Source: JACVRW01 sp035705985 (GTDB lineage Bacteria; Actinomycetota; Thermoleophilia; Solirubrobacterales; Thermoleophilaceae). From it: a DNA stretch of 12,908 nt. The translations under genes were made by a program, and so were the position numbers. Numbering within the stretch: position 1 is the stretch's first letter; each line of letters opens with the position of its first letter. The notes under the pieces were generated by a model. It was not told the DNA's origin and ran no database searches. It was given only the letters and a program-made list of their open reading frames with translations. This document shows, in pieces, positions 6,488 to 11,870 of the stretch. The stretch is from positions 1-12,908 of the forward strand of contig DASSVP010000127.1 of the NCBI GenBank assembly GCA_035705985.1, in the 5' to 3' direction.

Positions 6488-7369
6488 CTCGGCGGCACGC
6501 CACACGGCGTCGTTCCCGGCCGGCTCGCGGGTCACGGCCCCGCACTGCTCCAGCTCGGCCAGCTCCGCTGCGGTCGCCTCGGGGTCGGCGTCGACGAGAT
6601 CGGACGGGCGCATGACGCTCGCCAGCTCCGCGGTGCAGAGTCCCTCGGGAAACTCGCGCAGTGCGTCGAGCGCGTCGCCCGGCGCGGGCCGCCGCTCGAG
6701 GCGCGGGTCGAGGTTCGCGAGCGCGGTGTCGTACGCCTCGAACGGCTGGAAGCCGCCCACCTCGACCGAGCGGCCGTCCTCGTGCCCGAAGATCACCGAG
6801 GGCGCGGTGTACCGGACCGGCCCGTCGCTGGTGGAGGAGCGCCCCTGAGCGTGGGTCGGCGAGCCCTGCGCGGAGCGGGCCAGCCGGCGATCCGCCTCGT
6901 ACGCGGCCACGACGTCCGGCTCGTCGACGCGGGCCACGATCGCCTCGGCGTCCAGCCCGGGAACGCCCGCCAGCACCGCGCGCAGGTCGTCGTCGTCGTC
7001 GAGCAGCCGGGCAGACGTGAACTGAAGCCCCTGCAGGGCGCGGAACGCGCCCTCGCCCAGCGCGGGGTCGAGCTCTCTCGCCGCGACGATCGCGCGGCAC
7101 GCGCGCGCCGTCCCGGCCATGCGCGGCTTGCGCTCGAACGAGAACGGCATCCCGAAACGCCCCGAGAACCGCTCCTGGCTCGCCAGCAGCCGGTCCGGCG
7201 TGTAGCCGCGCCGCTCATACGCCTCGGCCGACTCGCTGAGGCCGATTAGGACGAGCCGCCATTCCACCCGGTCGCCGAAGCGCCAGCGCAGGCGCGCGTG
7301 GGCCGGGCGGGCGGAGTACGCCCAGGGACAGGCGGGGTCCGTGAAGTGGGTCGCGGTGATTGCGGGCAC
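6425..7369 (-). CDS. DsbA-like thioredoxin-fold protein with single active-site Cys and winged-helix-like tail
   Basis: A 314-residue protein without a signal peptide, so probably cytoplasmic. It opens ITATHFTDPACPWAYSARPA, the DsbA/FrnE active-site position. The motif is C-P-W-A (Cys14) instead of C-x-x-C, so the resolving cysteine is missing. A cis-Pro loop candidate is APSVIF (Pro190). The helical insert between (about 40-170) is typical of FrnE/YjbH-like proteins. Residues about 240-293 (PEGLCTAELA onwards, then EATAAELAELEQCGAVTREP) resemble a small winged helix, which is inference. Start is GTG 7369. No Shine-Dalgarno is seen, and TATCCT lies 7 nt before it, suggesting a leaderless transcript. 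The last 20 codons are antisense to the end of the kinase gene. Substrate and partners are unknown. Confidence 0.85.
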   Translation of the reverse strand: MPAITATHFTDPACPWAYSARPAHARLRWRFGDRVEWRLVLIGLSESAEAYERRGYTPDRLLASQERFSGRFGMPFSFERKPRMAGTARACRAIVAARELDPALGEGAFRALQGLQFTSARLLDDDDDLRAVLAGVPGLDAEAIVARVDEPDVVAAYEADRRLARSAQGSPTHAQGRSSTSDGPVRYTAPSVIFGHEDGRSVEVGGFQPFEAYDTALANLDPRLERRPAPGDALDALREFPEGLCTAELASVMRPSDLVDADPEATAAELAELEQCGAVTREPAGNDAVWRAAELGPGAGGGDRLSGELAGRRE

Positions 7370-7376
7370 AACGACG

Positions 7377-7382
7377 AGGATA
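7377..7382 (-). promoter_or_regulatory. Candidate leaderless -10 box for the DsbA-like gene
   Basis: TATCCT on the minus strand fits TANNNT and ends exactly 7 nt before the GTG at 7369, so transcription would begin at the start codon. No clear -35 box is visible. It lies in the 46-bp gap after the DUF4349 gene. Confidence 0.45.
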
Positions 7383-7415
7383 CGCAGGCCCGGCAGCCGC
7401 TTCGCCGGTCCGGCG

Positions 7416-8540
7416 TCAGGCCAGCGCGGACTCGCGCCGGCGGCGCCGGACGGTGCGGCCGGCGAGCCAGCCGGCCAGCGCGATCAGGCCGAGCGGAAGC
7501 GCGACCGCGAGGATCCGAACGAGCACACCGGCGCCCCACACGAGCAGGTTCCCGGCGTCGCCCAGTGCGTCGTCGAACGAGCCGCCCGCGCCGCCGCCGT
7601 CCTCGTCGCCGTCGGCGCTCAGCAGGCTCACCGTCACGACGGCGTAGTCGGTGCGCAGCCTGAGGTCGCGGAGCTGGCCGCGCAGGCCGTTGATCTCACC
7701 GGCCACGAGGTCGAGCCGCACCCGGATCGCCTCGGCCTCCTCGTCGGTGTCGGCGCTCTCGAGCCGGCGCAGCAGGCTGCGCCGCTCGGCGCGCGCCGCC
7801 TGGAGGCGGTCCCTGGCCGTGACGTGCTCGCGCGTTACGTCGCGGCCGCTCTGGGTCTGGCTGCGCACGTCCGCGAGCGCCGACAGGTCGCGCAGCGCCG
7901 GCCGCAGCCGGGCGGACGGGATCCGCAGCTCGAAGTCGCCGCCCGCCCCGTCCTCGCCGGTCGACACGGACGAGCTCAGCACGAACCCGCCGTGCCGGTT
8001 CGTCACCGCGGTGACCTGCTCGGCCACGCGCGGCATGTCGTCGACCGGCATCTCGAGCTCCAACCCGATCGTGCGCTCGATCTTGCGGTTGCCGCGCCCG
8101 GGCGCGAAGCCGCGGTCCGCCGGCGGCAGCACCACCGCGGGCTCGGCGCTTCCGGCCGCCTGGCCGGGACCGGGCACCGGCGCTGCCTCGCGGGCGTCCG
8201 AGCCGCCGCCCGACCTCGCGGCCCCGCCACCGCCGTCGTCGCTGTTCGACCGCGGTCCGCCGTCCCACGTCAGCGCCAGGGGCAGCGCGATCAGCAACAC
8301 CACCGCGATCGCCGGCGCCGGGTGGAGAAGCTTGCGCCAGAGCGGCGGCCGCACCGGGGCGCGCATCGGAAAGCCCTCCTCCACGCGCCGGTCGAGCCAC
8401 CGGCTGAACTCGTCGGTCGGCTCGGGCGCGTCGGCACGCAGAGCCAGCGCCAGCTCCTGGAGCTCGCGCGTCAGCGGATCCTCGTCCGTGGCGACGCCGG
8501 TGTCGAGCGCGTCGTCGATCGCGGTGAGCACGTCAGTCAT
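7416..8540 (-). CDS. DUF4349-domain membrane protein, candidate partner/anti-sigma of the ECF sigma factor
   Basis: 374 residues. A cytoplasmic N-terminus (1-72) is followed by TM1 (about 75-92, APAIAVVLLIALPLALTW) and a Gly/Ser/Pro-rich linker (93-150). A DUF4349 region follows (about 153-308) with paired beta parts (ERTIGLELEMPVDDM, GDFELRIPSARL), the motif SGRDVTREHVTARDRL and a charged coiled-coil-like helix (243-297). TM2 is at 331-361, followed by a basic tail TVRRRRRE. TM1 would place DUF4349 outside and the N-terminus inside. The ATG overlaps the sigma-factor stop by 8 bp and has GAGAGG 6 nt upstream, so the two are coupled. Anti-sigma genes usually sit in this position. The N-terminus lacks the zinc-binding H-x3-C-x2-C of common anti-sigma factors, so the role is inferred from context only. 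Confidence 0.85.
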   Translation of the reverse strand: MTDVLTAIDDALDTGVATDEDPLTRELQELALALRADAPEPTDEFSRWLDRRVEEGFPMRAPVRPPLWRKLLHPAPAIAVVLLIALPLALTWDGGPRSNSDDGGGGAARSGGGSDAREAAPVPGPGQAAGSAEPAVVLPPADRGFAPGRGNRKIERTIGLELEMPVDDMPRVAEQVTAVTNRHGGFVLSSSVSTGEDGAGGDFELRIPSARLRPALRDLSALADVRSQTQSGRDVTREHVTARDRLQAARAERRSLLRRLESADTDEEAEAIRVRLDLVAGEINGLRGQLRDLRLRTDYAVVTVSLLSADGDEDGGGAGGSFDDALGDAGNLLVWGAGVLVRILAVALPLGLIALAGWLAGRTVRRRRRESALA

Positions 8541-9063
8541 GGCAGGCCTCTCTCAGCTTCGTGATGGTGCGATGCAGGCGCGTGCCCACGTTCGACTCGG
8601 ACGTCCCGAGCACGCGGGCGATCTCCACGTTCGACAGCCCGCCCGCGAACTTCAGGGCCACGAGGTCGCGCTCCTGGCCGTCGAGCGACGCGAGCGCCGC
8701 GCGGACGGTCTCCCGCCGAACGGCGCGCTCGGCGTGGTCCTCCGGGGCCGGCGAGCCGGTGTCCTCCGGATCGCCCTCGAGCACCGCGTGGCGCTTGCGC
8801 CGCCGCAGTTCGTCGAGCGCGGCGTTGCGGGCGATCCCGAACACCCAGGCGTCCATGGACCCTCGAGCGGGCCTGTAGCTCCGCCGCTTGCGGTAGGCGC
8901 GCTCGAACGCCTGGGCCGTCACGTCCTCGGCCGCGGAGCGGTCCCGGAGCAGCGACGCGACGTATGCGTACACGCGCGGGAACGTCCGCTCGTACAGCTC
9001 GGCGAATCCCTCGGAACGGCCGGCGGCCACCAGCGGCACGGAATCCACGATCGCCTCGTTCAC
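8533..9063 (-). CDS. RNA polymerase sigma factor, ECF (sigma-70) family
   Basis: A 176-residue alternative sigma factor with only regions 2 and 4. Region 2 covers about 20-90 (FAELYERTFPRVYAYVASLL, DVTAQAFERAYR, WVFGIARNAALDELRRRKR). Region 4 covers about 118-172 with the HTH LSNVEIARVLGTSESNVGTR. GTG 9063 was chosen because an in-frame TAG lies two codons upstream. A later GTG (codon 7), with GAGG 5 nt before it, is a possible alternative. It overlaps the DUF4349 gene by 8 bp and is divergent from two secreted-protein genes across 90 bp. Neither start in that gap has a convincing housekeeping -10 box, which would fit control by an alternative sigma factor such as this one, but no ECF-type promoter pair could be recognised either. 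Confidence 0.94.
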   Translation of the reverse strand: MNEAIVDSVPLVAAGRSEGFAELYERTFPRVYAYVASLLRDRSAAEDVTAQAFERAYRKRRSYRPARGSMDAWVFGIARNAALDELRRRKRHAVLEGDPEDTGSPAPEDHAERAVRRETVRAALASLDGQERDLVALKFAGGLSNVEIARVLGTSESNVGTRLHRTITKLREACHD

Positions 9064-9153
9064 GCCCTAAGTACGCACGAGGGTCGTATCCATCACGAAT
9101 TTCAGTCTCCCACGCTCAAGTGGGCGCGCAAAAGCCCCGATGTACCACGCGTA
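9064..9153. promoter_or_regulatory. Divergent intergenic region between ECF sigma gene and first secreted paralogue
   Basis: A 90-bp gap visibly poorer in GC than its surroundings in its middle part (about 9085-9108). It must carry the promoters of both genes. It contains CACGA twice in direct orientation (9076-9080 and 9094-9098, 18 bp apart) and a 5-bp-stem inverted repeat CCCAC/GTGGG at 9109-9124. No good -35/-10 pair for the main sigma factor was found on either strand. Confidence 0.5.
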
Positions 9154-9867
9154 GTGCCAAGACTTGCCGCCCCAACGGTCCTGCTCGCATGCACCGCAGT
9201 CCTCTTTGCGGCACCCTCCGCTGCCGCGAAGCTGCAGCTTCCGCCCGGTGCCGACCGTGCGCCCGACCTGCCGCCCGGGCTGGTCGTGGCCGAGGACCCG
9301 GCGCTGAGGTCCGAGGCCGGACAGGGATTCGAGGCGACCGCTTCGCGCGCCCGGCGCGCCGACGCCGAGGGGCAGGCCGACGACCGCCCGTTCTGGGCGA
9401 CCGTCAACATCTGCGACACCGAGAAGTCGCCCAACGCCCTCGGCGTGCGGACCAGCGTCCCGGGCAACGGCTCGGACGAGCGGATCTGGGCGCGCTACAC
9501 GGCGCAGTGGTGGAGCGCCGCGGACCAGGAGTGGAAGAGCGTCGGCGGCAGCGGGGTCACCGACTGGGTCATCCTCGGCGACGCGGACATGACCTTCCGC
9601 CAGGCGGGCTGGACGTTTCGCTTCGTGCAGCCGCCGGCCGGCACCACCTACGTCATGCGCGGCGTGGTCGAGCTCGAGTGGCGCGACCGGGTGCAGGTCG
9701 CGCGGAAGCTGCGCAAGGCGCGCAGGGGCCGCAGGCTCCGCCGTGCTCGGCGGGCCCAGCGCGTCGCGGTCGTGCGGGAGCGGACGCTCCTCACGGCCAC
9801 GGGCATGAAGGGCGTTCAGGGCGGGGATCCCGCCGGCCTCTCGAAGGCCATGTGCCTCCTCTGGTAG
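9154..9867 (+). CDS. Secreted protein of unknown function, paralogue 1 (long form with basic insert)
   Basis: 237 residues from a GTG that directly precedes a good Sec signal peptide (PRLAAPTVLLACTAVLFAAP, cleavage likely after SAAA near residue 25). A disordered acidic/Pro stretch follows (26-77), then a core starting FWATVNICDTE (Cys87). The core includes GNGSDERIWARYTAQWW (104-120), MTFRQAGWTFRFVQPPAG (146-163), YVMRGVVELEW (166-176) and a final Cys234. The core is shared with the next gene, and the two cysteines probably form one disulfide. Between the last strands is a strongly basic stretch (181-211, 15 Arg/Lys) absent from paralogue 2. LLAC (10-13) resembles a lipobox, but the hydrophobic run continues past it, so export as a soluble protein is preferred. 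The frame is open far upstream, but that part is antisense to the sigma and DUF4349 genes. No Shine-Dalgarno was seen. Confidence 0.82.
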   Translation: MPRLAAPTVLLACTAVLFAAPSAAAKLQLPPGADRAPDLPPGLVVAEDPALRSEAGQGFEATASRARRADAEGQADDRPFWATVNICDTEKSPNALGVRTSVPGNGSDERIWARYTAQWWSAADQEWKSVGGSGVTDWVILGDADMTFRQAGWTFRFVQPPAGTTYVMRGVVELEWRDRVQVARKLRKARRGRRLRRARRAQRVAVVRERTLLTATGMKGVQGGDPAGLSKAMCLLW

Positions 9868-9877
9868 CGCTGCCTCA

Positions 9878-9906
9878 CTGACGGCGGCGGGGCTTCCCGC
9901 TACGCT
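9878..9906 (+). promoter_or_regulatory. Candidate promoter of secreted paralogue 2, leaderless
   Basis: CTGACG at 9878-9883 (four of six matches to TTGACA) and TACGCT at 9901-9906 (TANNNT) are 17 bp apart. The -10 box ends 7 nt before the ATG at 9914, which would place the transcript start at the ATG. No Shine-Dalgarno is present, in keeping with a leaderless message. Confidence 0.55.
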
Positions 9907-9913
9907 GCCCTCG

Positions 9914-10336
9914 ATGGCACGTAGGTGTAGTGCTCTTCCGCTTGCCGTGGCACTGGCTGCCGTGGCCGCCGCTCCCGCGCAGGGAGCCGCCTCCGACCAG
10001 CTCACCTCGACGTGGGCCAACGTGAACATCTGCAACTCGAGCCAGCTCGGCGCGCGCGCTCAGCTCGCGGGTGACGGCTCGACCGACACGCTGCAGGTGC
10101 GCTTCACCGCCCAGTGGCTCAGCCCCGACGGCTGGGTCCCGCTCGGCGGGCAGCCCACCTCGCCCTGGCAGAACGCCGGCTCGGCCGAGTTCACCTGGGG
10201 GCAGGCCGGCTGGACCTTCGCGCTGAGCGTCCCGCCCACGGGCGAGAGCTACCAGCTCCGAGCCGTCGCGGAGATGCAGCTCGGCTCGGGCCGCACCGCG
10301 GTACACACGACGGCCACCTGCACCGTCGGCGGCTAG
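9914..10336 (+). CDS. Secreted protein of unknown function, paralogue 2 (short form)
   Basis: 140 residues. A signal peptide (MARRC, then a hydrophobic run to about residue 20, cleavage near AQG-AA at 24-26) is followed directly by the conserved core. The core motifs are TWANVNIC (33-40, Cys40), GDGSTDTLQVRFTAQW (53-68), FTWGQAGWTF (93-102), VPPTG (106-110), SYQLRAVAEMQL (112-123) and Cys136 near the end. These align in order with paralogue 1, which lies 46 bp upstream on the same strand, so this looks like an old tandem duplication. The two core cysteines probably pair after export. The predicted all-beta, Trp-rich core suggests a binding or envelope role, but no known family was recognised. 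Its TAG stop shares the sequence CTAG with the convergent GDPD gene. Confidence 0.85.
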   Translation: MARRCSALPLAVALAAVAAAPAQGAASDQLTSTWANVNICNSSQLGARAQLAGDGSTDTLQVRFTAQWLSPDGWVPLGGQPTSPWQNAGSAEFTWGQAGWTFALSVPPTGESYQLRAVAEMQLGSGRTAVHTTATCTVGG

Positions 10337-11028
10337 CCGAACAGCCGCGGGTCGTTCGTGATCACGCCGTCGACGCCGAGCGCTTCGAGCGCCTGGATCT
10401 TCGGCGCCTCGTCCACCGTCCAGACGTAGAGCTGGCCGCCGGCGGCGTGCACAGCACGCACGAGCCGGCTGCTCACGAGGATGTGGTGCGACATGATCGC
10501 CTCGCAGCCGCCCGCTCGAATGCGGGCGGCGGCAAGCCCCGGCATGCGGGCCCGCATGTAGGCCGCCATCCCGTAGGCGGGCAGGCGGACGTGCAGCGGC
10601 GCCTTCAGGTAGTTGCGCTGCACGCGCGGCACCGACCAGCCGCGCCGGAGCCCGGGCTGTAGCTCGCCGAGGCGGTCGAGGCTGTCGGTGTACATCGTCG
10701 AGACGAGCGAGCGCCCGAGCAGGCCGTGGCGAGCGAGCCCGTCGGTGACCTCCCGCTCGTAGCCGGGCAGCTTGAGATCCACGTCGAGCTCCACGCCGGA
10801 GTAGGCCTCGCCGGCGAAGTGCTCGAGGCCCTCCTCCAGCGTCAGGGGGTCACGGCGTTCCGCGTCGCGGTAGTCGTGCGCCAGCACCAGGCGCCCGTCG
10901 CGTGTGCGCAGGACGTCGAACTCGATCATGTCCACTCCGTGCGCGAGCGCGGCCTCGAAGCTCTCGACCGTGTTGCCGGGCGCCACGTGGTCGGCGCCCT
11001 TGTGGCCGACCCTGATCAGGCCTGGCAC
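10333..11028 (-). CDS. Glycerophosphodiester phosphodiesterase (GDPD) family protein
   Basis: 231 residues, no signal peptide, cytoplasmic GDPD TIM barrel. Motifs in order are RVGHKGADHVAPGNT (6-20), MIEFDV (34-39, metal-site Glu36 and Asp38), LVLAHD (47-52, second catalytic His51), VELDVDLKLPG (79-89), YVWTVDE (201-207) and GVDGVITNDP (218-227). Deviations from the usual family are HKG for HRG, PGNT for PENT, and Asp in DLK where the third metal Glu often sits. Both catalytic histidines are kept, so activity on some glycerophosphodiester or related substrate is plausible. GTG 11028 overlaps the end of the nei-type gene by 13 bp; GTG 11037 is an alternative. The longer frame to 11568 is a shadow of that gene. 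Likely cotranscribed with nei. Confidence 0.88.
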   Translation of the reverse strand: MPGLIRVGHKGADHVAPGNTVESFEAALAHGVDMIEFDVLRTRDGRLVLAHDYRDAERRDPLTLEEGLEHFAGEAYSGVELDVDLKLPGYEREVTDGLARHGLLGRSLVSTMYTDSLDRLGELQPGLRRGWSVPRVQRNYLKAPLHVRLPAYGMAAYMRARMPGLAAARIRAGGCEAIMSHHILVSSRLVRAVHAAGGQLYVWTVDEAPKIQALEALGVDGVITNDPRLFG

Positions 11029-11789
11029 CCGGGGCACCAGTAGGTCGTGCGGTTGTCGTCGCCCTGCCCGCGGGCCCGGATGCGCGTGCCGCAGCGGCCG
11101 CACGGCCGGCCGGCCCGATCGAAGACCAGTCGCTCGCGGACGTGGCCGCCGCCCTGAGCCGAGCGCAGCATCAGCGGCCGCACGGCGCGGACGGTGGCGA
11201 GCGCCTCCTCGTCGGTGACCTCCGCGACGCGCCGCCAGGGATCGACCTTCGCGATGAAGCAGGCCTCCGCCTTCCAGAGGTTGCCGATGCCGCACACGTT
11301 GCGCTGGTCGAGGAGGGCGTCGCCGAAGCCGCGGGTGGGGTCGTCCTCGCGCAGCCGGCGCAGGAACGCCACCTCCTCGAACTCGTCCGCGAGGATGTCC
11401 GGCCCGAGGCGCGCGATCCGGCCGTCGATGCGCGAACGCGAGTCCGTCATCAGCTCGAGCACGGGACCGCCGAACTGAACAACGTCGTGGTGGTGGGTCC
11501 GGATCACGAGCCAGGCGCGCCGCGGCGATTTCGACCAGCGCCGGCCGCGCTCGTACACGCCCCACCACCCGGTCATGCGGAGGTGGGAGTGGAGCGTCAG
11601 GCCGCCGTCGAAGCGGATGAACAGGTGCTTGCCCCTCGTGTCCACCGCCCGAACGCCGCGCCCGCCGAGCCGCTCCGGCCAGCGATCACGCTCGAAGCGC
11701 CGATGCGTCTCGATGGACGCGATCTCCCTGCCGACGAGCGCGGTCCTGATGCGCTGCGCGGCGCCGTAGATGGTGTCGCCCTCGGGCAT
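11016..11789 (-). CDS. nei: Endonuclease VIII / Fpg-Nei family DNA glycosylase-AP lyase
   Basis: Base-excision repair enzyme that removes oxidised bases and cuts the AP site. The 257 residues start MPEGDTIYGAAQ; Pro2 (Schiff-base nucleophile) and Glu3 are present, and PEGDT points to Nei rather than MutM (PELPE). Conserved Lys54 is in RGKHLFIRF, the helix-two-turn-helix is LLDQRNVCGIGNLWKAEACF (159-178), and the C-terminal zinc finger has Cys230, Cys233, Cys252 and Cys255 with Arg247 before the last pair. All catalytic residues are intact. The ATG at 11789 has no Shine-Dalgarno but has TAACCT 7 nt upstream, suggesting leaderless expression. lhr lies upstream on the same strand, the neighbour order also known in mycobacteria, which supports a shared repair role. 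Confidence 0.94.
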   Translation of the reverse strand: MPEGDTIYGAAQRIRTALVGREIASIETHRRFERDRWPERLGGRGVRAVDTRGKHLFIRFDGGLTLHSHLRMTGWWGVYERGRRWSKSPRRAWLVIRTHHHDVVQFGGPVLELMTDSRSRIDGRIARLGPDILADEFEEVAFLRRLREDDPTRGFGDALLDQRNVCGIGNLWKAEACFIAKVDPWRRVAEVTDEEALATVRAVRPLMLRSAQGGGHVRERLVFDRAGRPCGRCGTRIRARGQGDDNRTTYWCPGCQA

Positions 11790-11796
11790 GTGATCG

Positions 11797-11802
11797 AGGT
11801 TA
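11797..11802 (-). promoter_or_regulatory. Candidate leaderless -10 box for nei
   Basis: TAACCT on the minus strand fits TANNNT and ends 7 nt before the nei ATG at 11789. A -35 box is not evident. It sits just downstream of the palindrome at 11834-11854, so nei could be transcribed independently of lhr. Confidence 0.45.
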
Positions 11803-11833
11803 GAGGCGGCGCGCCAGCTCAGTGGGAGAGTGA

Positions 11834-11854
11834 GAAAGGGGTCTGACCCCTTTC
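11834..11854. repeat. Perfect 10-bp palindrome between lhr and nei (REP-like or terminator)
   Basis: Arms GAAAGGGGTC and GACCCCTTTC flank a single central T with no mismatch. On the minus strand it begins 16 nt after the lhr stop and is followed by a pyrimidine-rich stretch, so as RNA it would fold into a strong hairpin in terminator position. GGGGTC-N-GACCCC cores are, to my recollection, common as dispersed REP-like palindromes in many bacteria. Only one copy is in this window, so dispersal cannot be judged here. Confidence 0.7.
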
Positions 11855-11870
11855 CGGGGGTGGTCGAGGG

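Noticed and set aside
9109..9124. CCCAC/GTGGG inverted repeat in the sigma/secreted intergenic region as an operator or terminator
   Set aside because: A 5-bp stem with a 6-nt loop is too short to claim in GC-rich DNA, and there is no T-run. It is recorded only as part of the intergenic entry.
7651..9153. Very long plus-strand open frame running into secreted paralogue 1
   Set aside because: The part before 9154 is antisense to the sigma factor and DUF4349 genes and reads as low-complexity Arg/Ser/Ala/Pro. The signal peptide begins at the GTG at 9154. High GC keeps antisense frames open.
9184..9195. Lipobox (LLAC) in secreted paralogue 1, making it a lipoprotein
   Set aside because: The hydrophobic segment continues well beyond the Cys to an A-A-A cleavage site, the segment before the Cys is very short, and paralogue 2 has no such motif.
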